A DNA stretch of 64,000 nt, taken from Flavonifractor porci (GTDB taxonomy: Bacteria; Bacillota; Clostridia; Oscillospirales; Oscillospiraceae). Location of the stretch: NCBI RefSeq assembly GCF_037572415.1, contig NZ_JBBHLB010000010.1, forward strand, positions 1 through 64,000, read 5' to 3'. The first letter of the stretch is position 1, and each line of letters opens with the position of its first letter. A program made the translations under genes and the position numbers. The notes under the pieces were generated by a model, which saw only the letters and a list, made by a program, of their open reading frames with translations, did no database searches and had not been told where the DNA came from. This document shows, one piece after another, positions 41,559 to 49,847 of this stretch.

Positions 41559-41764
41559 AGGCCAGAGACTACCTGTGGTGCGCCCTCAACCTAATGCTGG
41601 ACCGGGAGGAAGTGCTGGAGCAGCTGTGTCCCTCCTGCCGGCAGAAGGCGGAGGAGTCCTGCTGCCCGGTATGCGGACAGCCAGCGGGAGCCACCGTGGG
41701 TGAACAGAACGCCTCCTTCGATCAGGAGCGGTTTGAACGGCTGATGCGGGGGGAGCAGGCATGA
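41468..41764 (+). CDS. Tail chaperone -1 frame extension (XkdN2/GT-like)
   Basis: This frame is open from the slip site to 41764 and gives about 98 residues joined to the upstream chaperone. It contains a zinc-ribbon-like CPSCRQKAEESCCPVCG and a C-terminal FDQERFERLMRG. Lambda G/GT-type fusions have the same design and bind the tape measure. An internal GTG at 41507 could allow separate translation, but no ribosome site precedes it. Confidence 0.8.
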   Translation, partial: SLEHTPYERLRWRVLKTFGALPTEERAQKMKARDYLWCALNLMLDREEVLEQLCPSCRQKAEESCCPVCGQPAGATVGEQNASFDQERFERLMRGEQA

Positions 41765-42273
41765 TCGACTATATTGGACAGCTGCTGGAGCAGCAGCTGG
41801 AGCGGGAGGAAAGGGATGGGACCTGGGAGGCCGGTCCGGTGCGTGTCCCCCTTCCCGCTGTGGGAGAAGAAGAGGCCGGACAGAGCGGAGAGAACACGGA
41901 AGAGGCTGTCCTGTCCGGTCTGGAGGGCAGAGACTGGGGCGGCTTGGCTCTGACGGCGGGCGGTTCCGGAACTGTCACCGGCGGAGAGATCCGCCGATGG
42001 GCGGCGGGGCTGGACGTACTGGGTCAGGCCGGGGAGCGCCGGACGGATGGCGGGCCGGAGCCTGACCGGACCTGGACGGAGGCTGTCCGGGAGCTGGATC
42101 AGGCGGTACGGATCAGCCTGGCGGGCCTTCCGGCAGCGGAGCGGCAGACCCAAGTGGTGACATTGGAGCCGCCGGGCAGAGAACAGAACGGCGGCGAGGA
42201 TGCGCTGCGGCGGCTGGACCGGCTGGTGCGGCGGGACGCACGAAGATTTGACGGGGGGTTTCAACTGCTGTGA
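41761..42273 (+). CDS. Unknown 170-residue protein in the tape-measure position
   Basis: In PBSX-like clusters this slot between the tail chaperones and the LysM protein carries the tape measure (over 1000 residues in PBSX). Here only 170 residues are encoded. The protein is hydrophilic, Gly/Glu/Arg-rich and has no hydrophobic segment or long coiled coil. It is coupled to both neighbours by overlapping start and stop codons, so it is no random gap filler. Either a radically short tape measure or an unrelated replacement. Confidence 0.6.
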   Translation: MIDYIGQLLEQQLEREERDGTWEAGPVRVPLPAVGEEEAGQSGENTEEAVLSGLEGRDWGGLALTAGGSGTVTGGEIRRWAAGLDVLGQAGERRTDGGPEPDRTWTEAVRELDQAVRISLAGLPAAERQTQVVTLEPPGREQNGGEDALRRLDRLVRRDARRFDGGFQLL

Positions 42274-42845
42274 GACTGGCGGCAATGCGCTATAAAAACT
42301 ATGTATGGCCCCACAATCCCAGGGTGTATTCCATCGCCTTCAAGCGGAAGGTAGGGGCCAGAGAGGTGCCCTTCGGCCACTATGCCCTGCAGGATCTGGG
42401 ACCCTCTTACCGCATCATGCGAGGAGAAGGAGAGTTTATGGGGGAGGGGGCCTACGATGAGTTCAAGAAGCTGGCCACCGTCTTTTACAACGAGGGGCCG
42501 GGTATCCTGGTCCATCCGGTATGGCAGACGGCCAACGCCTATTTTGTGGAGCTCTCCCTCAGTCAGGAGCCCAGAGCGGACTATGTGAAGTACACCTTCA
42601 CTTTCTGGGAGGAGTTCGGCGGGCACAGCACGGGCACCCGAGTGACCACCACCTCTGGCGGAACGACGGGAGGGACTGCCCAGGATGGTTCCACCGGCAA
42701 GCAGTGGTACACCGTGGTACGGGGGGACACCCTATGGGGCATCGCCCGGCGGCATGGGGTTGGTCTGAGTAAACTGATTGCCCTCAATCCCCAGATCAAA
42801 AATCCCAACCTGATCTATCCGGGCCAGAAAGTGCGGGTGGCGTGA
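42270..42845 (+). CDS. LysM-containing baseplate/tail protein (XkdP-like)
   Basis: The 191-residue protein has an N-terminal region (about 1-115) like the gp53/XkdP wedge proteins, a Thr/Gly-rich linker, and one LysM domain at the C-terminus (WYTVVRGDTLWGIARRHG to NLIYPGQKVRV). It binds peptidoglycan or connects hub and tube. GTG at 42270 overlaps the previous stop. Confidence 0.87.
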   Translation: MRLAAMRYKNYVWPHNPRVYSIAFKRKVGAREVPFGHYALQDLGPSYRIMRGEGEFMGEGAYDEFKKLATVFYNEGPGILVHPVWQTANAYFVELSLSQEPRADYVKYTFTFWEEFGGHSTGTRVTTTSGGTTGGTAQDGSTGKQWYTVVRGDTLWGIARRHGVGLSKLIALNPQIKNPNLIYPGQKVRVA

Positions 42846-43792
42846 TGGAGGCTGTACTGCACGGCTGGAATAAGAGTCAGATCGCCCTGCCCCAGATAAC
42901 GGAATGGAAGTTTCAGTATGGGCTGGGCACCCCCTGCGACAGCTTTGAGGTGCGCTGCCTGTGGGAGCCGGAAGAGGATTTGCTGGCGGAGGCGGTGCGC
43001 TTTACCGCTGATGAGAGCGGCCAGCGGGTATTTACCGGCGTGGTGGACGAGTGCGAGCGAGGCTGGGACGAACAGGGTGGTTTTTTGACCATATCTGGTC
43101 GAAGCATGGCGGCTCGCCTGCTGGACAACGAGGCCCTGGGTATGGACTACCAGGTGGCCACCTGGCAGGACATCCTGCGGGACCATGTGACCCCCTACGG
43201 GGTGGAGGCGGCGCCGGGGGCCAAGCTTACCGCCGTACCCGGTTTTTCCGTGGCGGTGGGAAGCAGCGAGTGGCAGGTGGTCTATGAGTTCTGCCGGTAT
43301 TACGGCGGGATCACCCCCCGGTTCGACCGGTTGGGGCGGCTGGTGGCGACTCCCTGGGAAAGCGGGGAGAAGCTGGTGCTGTCCGAGGACACGGGAGTGA
43401 CCGCCCTCACCCTGCGGGATCAGCGGTACGGCGTGCTGTCCCAGATCCTGGTGCGGGACAGAACCACCGGGGCGGTGCAGACGGTGGAGAACCAGGGCTT
43501 TGCCCGGCGGGGCGGAAGGTGCCGGAGGGTGCTTACCATGCCGGGGAAGAGCAGCTATCAGACCATGCGCTATTCCGGCAGCTACCAGCTGGAGCGGTCG
43601 GCGGAGGAGCTGCGGCAGCTGGAGCTGGAATTGCCCGGAGCCTTTGTGGCCTGGCCGGGAGAGCTGGTGGAGGTTCACCTGAACAAACCGGTGGGCCGGG
43701 GTACCTGGCGGGTAGCCGAAATGGTAAGCGGAATGGATGAAAATGGGACCTATACCCGGCTGGTGCTGGGGGACCCGGCGGCATTGAAGTAG
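42845..43792 (+). CDS. Baseplate hub protein (XkdQ / gpD-like)
   Basis: The 315-residue protein has features of the gp27/gpD hub family (GQRVFTGVVDECERGWDEQGGFLTISGRSMAARLLDNEA; VVYEFCRYYGGITPRFDRLGRLV). It forms the trimeric hub onto which the spike docks. ATG at 42845 overlaps the previous stop (TGATG). Confidence 0.82.
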   Translation: MEAVLHGWNKSQIALPQITEWKFQYGLGTPCDSFEVRCLWEPEEDLLAEAVRFTADESGQRVFTGVVDECERGWDEQGGFLTISGRSMAARLLDNEALGMDYQVATWQDILRDHVTPYGVEAAPGAKLTAVPGFSVAVGSSEWQVVYEFCRYYGGITPRFDRLGRLVATPWESGEKLVLSEDTGVTALTLRDQRYGVLSQILVRDRTTGAVQTVENQGFARRGGRCRRVLTMPGKSSYQTMRYSGSYQLERSAEELRQLELELPGAFVAWPGELVEVHLNKPVGRGTWRVAEMVSGMDENGTYTRLVLGDPAALK

Positions 43793-43804
43793 GAGGGAAG
43801 CGAA

Positions 43805-44170
43805 ATGTGGCTGGCGCAGCAGCAGCGGCGTAGAAGCAAAGATGGCGGCTCTCAGGTGGGCACCGTTACCCTGGGGGGCGACCCGGCGGGGGTGTGCCTG
43901 GACGGAGAGCGTCGGGACCTGCCGGTATTTGCCCCCGGCGGCTATGTATGGCGGCCCATGCGGGGGGAACAGGTGCTGGTCCTTAAGACCGGCGCCGACG
44001 GCGAGGCCCCCTGCGTGGCGGGGGCGCGGTGTGCTGAGAAGTACGGCGTAGCGGAAGGTGAGGTGCTGCTCTACAGCGGAGGCACCTCCATTCGCCTGGG
44101 CCGGGACGGCACGGTGTCCGTGACCGGCAAACTGCTGGTCAACGGCAAGGAGGTCATGACAAGGGAGTGA
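43805..44170 (+). CDS. Baseplate spike-like protein (gpV/gp45 family)
   Basis: This 121-residue protein has an OB-fold-like start (VGTVTLGGDPAGVCLDGERRDLPVFAPGGYVWRPMRGEQVLVLK) followed by beta-repeat sequence (GEVLLYSGGTSIRLGRDGTVSVTGKLLVNGKEV) typical of the spike helix. It is very short, with a blunt end lacking the usual iron-binding HxH tip. ATG follows GGAGGG. Confidence 0.75.
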   Translation: MWLAQQQRRRSKDGGSQVGTVTLGGDPAGVCLDGERRDLPVFAPGGYVWRPMRGEQVLVLKTGADGEAPCVAGARCAEKYGVAEGEVLLYSGGTSIRLGRDGTVSVTGKLLVNGKEVMTRE

Positions 44171-44174
44171 GCGG

Positions 44175-44522
44175 ATGGAACTGATGGTACGGGACGGCGA
44201 CTATGTGCCCGACGAGGGGGGCGGCTACCGGAGAGCGGAAGGCGGCCAGGAGTTGCTCCAGCGGGTGCTGTGGAAGCTGTCCATTCCCCGGGACAGCTTC
44301 CCCTTTCTGCCCAACCTGGGCAGCCAGCTCTACCAGCTGGGCCGCTGCAAGCCCGCCCAGCGGCAGAACCTGGCCCGGCAGTATGTGGCCCAGGCCCTGG
44401 AGGATGAGCCTGACCTGACGGTGACCGCCGTGAGCCTGGAGGAGGACGGCACCATGGAGGTGGCGCTGGCGTGGCAGGGGGAGGAGCTGAAGCTGACGGT
44501 TGAGACGGGAGGGATTTGGTGA
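44175..44522 (+). CDS. Baseplate wedge protein (gp25/DUF2634-like)
   Basis: This 115-residue protein is at the XkdS position between spike and baseplate J. It contains SIPRDSFPFLPNLGSQLYQLG, the short motif region of gp25-like wedge starters, and a C-terminal beta part. It likely starts sheath polymerisation. Confidence 0.75.
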   Translation: MELMVRDGDYVPDEGGGYRRAEGGQELLQRVLWKLSIPRDSFPFLPNLGSQLYQLGRCKPAQRQNLARQYVAQALEDEPDLTVTAVSLEEDGTMEVALAWQGEELKLTVETGGIW

Positions 44523-45583
44523 GATCCATTGACGATATCTATGGAGAGATGACGGCTATCTTTGAGCGGGAAACCGGCGTGGCGCTGGCCGGAGACGGAG
44601 ATATGGCGGTACGGCTGTACGCCGTGGCTGCCCAGATCTACGCCTTATACATCCAGGCCGACTGGGTGAACCGCCAGTGCTTTCCCCAGAGCGCGGAGGG
44701 AGAGTATCTGGACAAGCACGCCCAGCTGCGGGGACTGGAACGCCGTGGGGCCGTGGCGGCGGAGGGGACCATTCGTTTCCAGACCGACAGCGCCGCCCAG
44801 GCCGATCTGACCATCCCGGAGGGGACGGTGTGTATGACGGCGGGGCTGATCCGCTTTGAGACCACTCAGGAGGTCACCCTCCAGGCCGGTGAGACACAGG
44901 TGGACGCCCCGGCAACCGCCCTGGAACCGGGGACGGCGGGCAATGTGGCGGCGGGTACCATCCGGGCCATGGCGGTGGCCCCGGTGGGGATCAGCCGGTG
45001 CACCAACCCGGAGGGTTTTTCCGGCGGCCTGGATGCAGAGGACGACGAGACCCTGCGGGCCAGAGTGCTGGAGACCTTCCAGCGGATGCCAAACGGCGCC
45101 AACGCCGCCTACTATGAGCAGAGCGCCATGTCCTTTCCTCAGGTGGCGGCTGCGGCGGTGGTGTCCCGGCCCAGAGGGGTGGGCTCGGTGGACGTGGTGG
45201 TGGCTACCGCTGCCGGAGTGCCCGGTGAGGAACTGCTGGAGGAATTGCAGGCCTATTTTGAGCAGCGGCGGGAGATCGCCGTGGATGTGCAGGTGCGTGC
45301 CCCAGAGGTACAGAATGTGGATGTGACTGTTCAGATCCAGGCAGCGGCCAACCGGGACGGGGAGACGGTGCGGCAGAGTGTGGAACAGTCCATTCGGAGC
45401 TGGTTCAACGGCCAGCGGCTGGGCCAGAGTATCCTGCGGGCCAAGCTGGGCCAGCTGATCTATGAGGTGGACGGGGTGGAAAACTACACCATCGCCGCTC
45501 CCGCCGCTGATGTGACAGTGGAGCGCGATGTGCTGCCCCAGCTGAACAGCCTCTCGGTCACCCGGTCGGAGGGGACGGCATGA
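44519..45583 (+). CDS. Baseplate J-like protein (XkdT/gp47)
   Basis: The 354-residue protein is a clear baseplate J family member: YLDKHAQLRGLERRGAVAAEGTIRF, TAGNVAAGTIRAMAVAPVGI, NPEGFSGGLDAEDDETLRARVLETFQRMPNGANAAYYEQ. GTG at 44519 overlaps the previous stop. Normal family length. Confidence 0.9.
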   Translation: MRSIDDIYGEMTAIFERETGVALAGDGDMAVRLYAVAAQIYALYIQADWVNRQCFPQSAEGEYLDKHAQLRGLERRGAVAAEGTIRFQTDSAAQADLTIPEGTVCMTAGLIRFETTQEVTLQAGETQVDAPATALEPGTAGNVAAGTIRAMAVAPVGISRCTNPEGFSGGLDAEDDETLRARVLETFQRMPNGANAAYYEQSAMSFPQVAAAAVVSRPRGVGSVDVVVATAAGVPGEELLEELQAYFEQRREIAVDVQVRAPEVQNVDVTVQIQAAANRDGETVRQSVEQSIRSWFNGQRLGQSILRAKLGQLIYEVDGVENYTIAAPAADVTVERDVLPQLNSLSVTRSEGTA

Positions 45584-46149
45584 GCGGATACGCACAATAT
45601 CTGAAGGAACTGCTGCGGCCCCTGCGGGTATACGAACTGGAGGGTACTGCCAACGGCGGGGAGCTGGAGGCCCAGGGTCAGGCGCTGGACCGCGTGGAAG
45701 CCGGTCTGGAGGAGATCCAGCGGGAGATGCTGCTCTCCACGGCGGAGGACCGGGGGCTGGAGGCTGTGGAAAGCCTGCTGGCCCGGCGGCCGGTGACCAC
45801 CGATCTGGAAATGCGGCGGGCGGCTTTGGCCGCCTTGCTCCGCATCGGCGGGGACAGCTTTACCCTGACGGCTATCAATGACAATCTGAAAGGCTGCGGC
45901 ATCAACGCTCAGGCCCGGGAGACCGGGAAGGCGGGACAGGTGGAAGTCTACTTCCCTGATGTGCCCGGAATCCCCGATGGGTTTGAAGAGTTGAGGGAGA
46001 TCATTGAGAGTATTCTGCCTGCCCATCTGGGGATTGAATATGTGTATTGGTACATCACCTGGGGCGGGATGGAAGAAAAGTTCTCTACCTGGGGAGAGAT
46101 CGAGGCCCTGGGACCCACCTGGGAGGAACTGGAGAAAATGGTGGAATAA
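45580..46149 (+). CDS. Tail/baseplate protein (DUF2313, XkdU/YmfQ-like)
   Basis: The 189-residue protein has a helical N-terminal half (YAQYLKELLRPLRVYELEGT; GQALDRVEAGLEEIQREMLLSTA) and a beta C-terminal part (VEVYFPDVPGIPDGFEELREIIESILPAHLGIEYVYW), fitting the gp48-like wedge family. Last gene of the cluster; a terminator follows at once, with no tail fibre, holin or lysin after it. Confidence 0.83.
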   Translation: MSGYAQYLKELLRPLRVYELEGTANGGELEAQGQALDRVEAGLEEIQREMLLSTAEDRGLEAVESLLARRPVTTDLEMRRAALAALLRIGGDSFTLTAINDNLKGCGINAQARETGKAGQVEVYFPDVPGIPDGFEELREIIESILPAHLGIEYVYWYITWGGMEEKFSTWGEIEALGPTWEELEKMVE

Positions 46150-46180
46150 AAGGCGGCCCGCATTCTGCGGGCCGTCTTTT
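46148..46180. terminator. Terminator between the phage cluster and the PadR operon
   Basis: GGCGGCCCGC pairs with GCGGGCCGTC around ATTCT, followed by TTTT on the plus strand and preceded by AAAA, so it works for both convergent units. Confidence 0.88.
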
Positions 46181-46186
46181 GACACT

Positions 46187-46870
46187 TTAGGAGGTGGGGG
46201 AATCCTGGCAGACCAGATTGCCGTCGGCGTCATAGCCCTGACACCAGGCCAGCCAGACCGCACCGCTGTCATCGGATGGGCCGGGTGCCAGGGTGGAGGG
46301 AGCAACCCACACGCCGTCGGCCACCTGGGTAAAGGTGGGGGAGACGCCGCGGCTGTCGATGGCGGCCTGGGGATCGGCCCGCTCACTGGTACCCAGAGAG
46401 ATTAGCTGGGCCTCCACCCGCACCACCCTGGGGTCGGTGCAGATCACCACAGGGGTGGCCTCATAACCAAGACCAATATCGGGTTGAGAGCCGAACAGAT
46501 TGCAGTAAATGGGATCTTCCAGCTGGGTGAGATCCAACTGCCAAAAGGGAAGGGTATCCGCAGGCCGCCACAGGAAACCGGCCAGCCGATCCAGGGTATA
46601 AAACTGCACGGTGTCCCCCTGGCGGCCCACAAACCACCAGGTGTTTTTTGGTACATAGTCACCCCGGATCTCCTGGTATTGGATGGGGCCGGAGGCCAGG
46701 ATGGTGTTATCTATCACATAGTGTTCCCGGTTCAGACGCCCACACGCGGCGGCGGAGGAGGGAAGGGGGGTATCCAGGGCTACCCAGGCGGAGAGCAGTC
46801 CCAGGCACAGCAGCAGGATGCTCAAGGCCCAGCGGATGCGGGGTAAGGTGTAATAGCGGAAATGGGTCAT
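46187..46870 (-). CDS. Cassette protein B5 (single-pass membrane protein)
   Basis: The 227-residue protein has one membrane segment (about residues 13-33) after a short basic N-terminus (MTHFRYYTLPRIRW), then an extracellular domain. Like the other B members it ends with a GYDADGNLVC motif. It starts inside the end of the preceding A5 gene (4-base overlap). Family not recognised. Subtype II with B3 and B4 (starting M-x-x-F-R-Y). Confidence 0.75.
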   Translation of the reverse strand: MTHFRYYTLPRIRWALSILLLCLGLLSAWVALDTPLPSSAAACGRLNREHYVIDNTILASGPIQYQEIRGDYVPKNTWWFVGRQGDTVQFYTLDRLAGFLWRPADTLPFWQLDLTQLEDPIYCNLFGSQPDIGLGYEATPVVICTDPRVVRVEAQLISLGTSERADPQAAIDSRGVSPTFTQVADGVWVAPSTLAPGPSDDSGAVWLAWCQGYDADGNLVCQDSPTS

Positions 46871-47625
46871 GACAGCGGCACCTCCTCATCCAGCTCAATG
46901 CGGAGTATGACCTGGTCGCCGGGTTTGCCCAGCGTGACGGTGAACCATTGGGCGCCGGGGGTGGGATTGGTGATGGCGAGATACCCGCTGGCGGTCAGAG
47001 GCGAGGTGGACAAGGTGAAGCAATAGGCCTCTCCGGTGGCGCCGGTGGAGTCGATCCAGGTATACGGTACCTCGTACAGCTCCAGGTTATCCAGCCACAG
47101 CTGCCAGTGGGAGACTGAGAGGGAGGCCTGGACCTCCAGCCGGGAGGGGAAATTCGGGTAGTCCGGCGTGCGAACCAGGGCTGCGTCGTGGGCAGTTATG
47201 GTATAGCCGCCCACTGTTCCGCCGCCGGAGGCGGAGCCGGAGACCACCAGGGTCTCATTGACTTGAGCGGGAAGGGTACAGGAGGGTGGGAGCAGGGAGT
47301 CATGGGCGAACAGGCCGGTCTGATGCAGGCCGCTGGCCACGGTGCTGACCAGAATGAGCATGATGCCCAGCACGGTGAACAGGGCCGTCAGGCCGGGAAA
47401 CAGGGGGCTGTGGCAGCGGTCCAGCTCATGGCCGATCTGATAGGGATCTCCCATAGCCTCCACTGCCCGGTGTGCGGCCTCCTCGGGTTCCATGCCCTGT
47501 TCCTCCAGTGCGGCGGCGTGGTCCTCCAGATGGGCGGTCAGCTCCTCCCGGGCCAGACGCTGGGCCAGCGGCAGACGGATGACAGAGCACACCTGGTCGC
47601 AGAATTGTTCAAATGGCTGGCACAA
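46867..47625 (-). CDS. Cassette protein A5 (HAAS-like domain, membrane protein)
   Basis: The 252-residue protein begins with a helical domain (FCDQVCSVIRLPLAQRLAREELTAHLEDH... AVEAMGDP...GHELDRCHSP) as in HAAS/DUF1700 proteins that accompany PadR regulators. A membrane segment (about residues 75-97) and an extracellular beta-type domain follow. It forms a coupled pair with B5. Confidence 0.78.
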   Translation of the reverse strand: MCQPFEQFCDQVCSVIRLPLAQRLAREELTAHLEDHAAALEEQGMEPEEAAHRAVEAMGDPYQIGHELDRCHSPLFPGLTALFTVLGIMLILVSTVASGLHQTGLFAHDSLLPPSCTLPAQVNETLVVSGSASGGGTVGGYTITAHDAALVRTPDYPNFPSRLEVQASLSVSHWQLWLDNLELYEVPYTWIDSTGATGEAYCFTLSTSPLTASGYLAITNPTPGAQWFTVTLGKPGDQVILRIELDEEVPLS

Positions 47626-47637
47626 GGCGGATTCACC

Positions 47638-48369
47638 TCATTCCCTGTCTTCGGTGGGATCGTAGGAGCAGACCAGATTGCCGGCGGCGTCGTAGCCCTG
47701 GCAGAAGGCCACGAAATGGCCGCCGTTCTTGGGGGATGCCCAGGGGATCAGGACATAGGGGGAGGGACCGACCCATACCCCATCTCCCGCCTTGGTAAAG
47801 GTGGGGGAGACTCCGCGCTGGGCGATGGCGGCCTGGGGATCGGCCCAGTCCTCTTCCGACAGGGCAACCAGTTGGGCCTCCACCCGCACCACGGCGGGGT
47901 CTGCGCAGAGGAGGATGGGGATAACCTTATAGGCATCCAGGCCGGGGGGACCATCCATGGAGGTCAGCTGAAAGACATCAAAGGTACATCCCATGGGCTG
48001 ATCCTGGAGGGAGAGCTGATAGGAAAGGCCATTGGCAGCGCGGTCCAATGGGCGCCAGAGGAACCCAGCCATCCGCTCCAGCACCTGGAGCTGAAAGCGA
48101 TCACCGCTGCGGCGTATGAACCACCAGCAGTCCCGGTCGGTATAATCACTTTTGATAATGATCCCTTCCTCCGTCATATCAATGGGGCCGGAGGCCACGA
48201 TCTCGCCGCCGGAGCTGTAGTTTTCCCGATCTATCCGGGCGCAGATGGCGGCCGGGGAGGGGAGCGGGGCATCCAGTGAAAGCCACAGGAAGAAGAGACA
48301 GAACAGAGCGGCTATGATACTCAGGACCAGCAGGAGGCGGGGCAGAATGTAATAGCGAAAGTGTTTCAT
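47638..48369 (-). CDS. Cassette protein B4 (single-pass membrane protein)
   Basis: The 243-residue subtype II member shares with B3 and B5 the start M-x-F-R-Y-Y-x-L-P-R, a membrane segment (about 13-34), an alternating R/S-rich loop (GGEIVASGPI) and the ending QGYDAAGNLVCSYDPTEDRE. Its start overlaps A4 by 4 bases. Confidence 0.76.
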   Translation of the reverse strand: MKHFRYYILPRLLLVLSIIAALFCLFFLWLSLDAPLPSPAAICARIDRENYSSGGEIVASGPIDMTEEGIIIKSDYTDRDCWWFIRRSGDRFQLQVLERMAGFLWRPLDRAANGLSYQLSLQDQPMGCTFDVFQLTSMDGPPGLDAYKVIPILLCADPAVVRVEAQLVALSEEDWADPQAAIAQRGVSPTFTKAGDGVWVGPSPYVLIPWASPKNGGHFVAFCQGYDAAGNLVCSYDPTEDRE

Positions 48370-49121
48370 GCCGGAGGCACCTCCTCATCCAGAGTGATTT
48401 CAAGGGTGCATTGATCGCCGGGCCTGCCCAGAGTGACGGAGAACCAGCTGCAGCCGGGGGTGGGGGCCTCCAGAACCAGATGCCAGTTCTGGGCAAGGAG
48501 GGTGGAGTCCGTGGAATAACAGGAGACCGTACCGGAGGCACCGTCGGAGTCGGTCCAGATGGCAGGGATGGCGGGGGTCAGGTGGTCCAGCCAAGGCTGC
48601 CAGTGGGAGACGGTGACGACGGCCTGGATCTCCAGCTTGGAGGGACGGAATTTGGTGCTGGGGCGGTGGACCAGAGCGGCGTCTTTGGCCTGGATGGCAT
48701 AGCCGCCCACATGGCCGCTGCCCTGGGCTTCTCCCTCGCAGAGCAGGTCTCCATCGTTCCAACCGGGCAGGGTGGGAGGGGGCAGCAGTACGGTTTCATA
48801 GCGGAAGAGACCAGTCTGATGCAGAACGCTGGCGCAGAAGCCGATGAGAAAGAGGGCGCAGGCGCACAGGGCAAAGATTTTGGACAGCCGGGGGAGCAGT
48901 GGGCTGTGACAGCGGTCCAGCTGGCGACCGATCTCTTCCGGATCTCCCATGGCCTCCACAGCCTGGACTGCGGCCTCCTCAGCAGAGATCCCCTTCTCCT
49001 CCAAAGCGGCGGCGTGGTCCTCCAGGTGGGCGGTCAGCTCCTCCCGGGCCAGACGCTGGGCAGGGGGCCAGCGGATAGATGCACACACCTGATCGCAGAA
49101 GTGCTCGAAGGGCGGCTTCAT
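48366..49121 (-). CDS. Cassette protein A4 (HAAS-like domain, membrane protein)
   Basis: The 251-residue protein has the HAAS-like N-terminal domain (FCDQVCASIRWPPAQRLAREELTAHLEDHAAALEEKG... AVEAMGDPEEIGRQLDRCHSP), a membrane segment (about 73-96) and an extracellular part. The first about 75 residues are very close to A5 and A3, indicating duplication. Confidence 0.78.
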   Translation of the reverse strand: MKPPFEHFCDQVCASIRWPPAQRLAREELTAHLEDHAAALEEKGISAEEAAVQAVEAMGDPEEIGRQLDRCHSPLLPRLSKIFALCACALFLIGFCASVLHQTGLFRYETVLLPPPTLPGWNDGDLLCEGEAQGSGHVGGYAIQAKDAALVHRPSTKFRPSKLEIQAVVTVSHWQPWLDHLTPAIPAIWTDSDGASGTVSCYSTDSTLLAQNWHLVLEAPTPGCSWFSVTLGRPGDQCTLEITLDEEVPPA

Positions 49122-49133
49122 AGGAGACTCACC

Positions 49134-49847
49134 TCATTCCGAATTTGTGGGATCGTAGGAGCAGACCAGATTGCCGTCGGCGTCGTAGCCACGGAGCCAG
49201 ATGGACAGGGTGCCGCTGTGACCGCTGCCGTCAGGCAGGGCGGGAGTGGGAGAGGTAACGGGCTCTCCCGCCCACACGCCATTTCCGGCGGAGGACCAGG
49301 AGATGGATACGCCCCGGTCAGCCAGGGCCTCCTGGGGATCCTCCCAGTATCCCAGCCACAGAAACTCCCCCTCTACCCGGATTACCGCGGGATCAGTGCA
49401 GATGGCCAGCGGGATCAGTTCGCTTTCTATGACCGGATGAACAGAGGCGGGGTCGGTATCGTCTATGTAGGAGTAGAAGGAGTTGGCTGTGTGCCAGGGG
49501 TAAAGGGTATACTCGTCCAGCCCAGGGAGAATGTGCAGATCATAGCCGGGTACCGTCCACAGCAGACCGGCAGTGCGCTTTAAGTTGGCCACGGCGTAAG
49601 TGTCGCCGGAGCGAAGCACTGCCCAGGCGTCGGTATCCGGTTCGGCTTGATTCAGTCGGACAGGACCGGAGGCCACCACTTCCCCGCCGGTAAAGCCGTT
49701 GGCGGGACCGGCCTGGGCGCAGGCCAGGCCAATGGTGGGCATGGGCCGCTCCAGACTTACCCACAGCAGGAACAGGGCGGCCAGCAGAGCCAGGGTACTG
49801 AGGGCCAGCAGCAGCCGGGGCAGGATCACATAGCGGAATCGACTCAC
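49134..49847 (-). CDS. Cassette protein B3 (single-pass membrane protein)
   Basis: The 237-residue subtype II member starts MSRFRYVILPRLLLALS, has its membrane segment at about 10-32, GGEVVASGPV after it, and ends RGYDADGNLVCSYDPTNSE. Start overlaps the A3 stop by 4 bases. Confidence 0.76.
   Translation of the reverse strand: MSRFRYVILPRLLLALSTLALLAALFLLWVSLERPMPTIGLACAQAGPANGFTGGEVVASGPVRLNQAEPDTDAWAVLRSGDTYAVANLKRTAGLLWTVPGYDLHILPGLDEYTLYPWHTANSFYSYIDDTDPASVHPVIESELIPLAICTDPAVIRVEGEFLWLGYWEDPQEALADRGVSISWSSAGNGVWAGEPVTSPTPALPDGSGHSGTLSIWLRGYDADGNLVCSYDPTNSE

Noticed and set aside
41507..41764. Separate gene starting at GTG 41507
   Set aside because: No ribosome binding site precedes it, and the -1 frameshift signal explains how this frame is expressed. 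Independent starts cannot be fully excluded.
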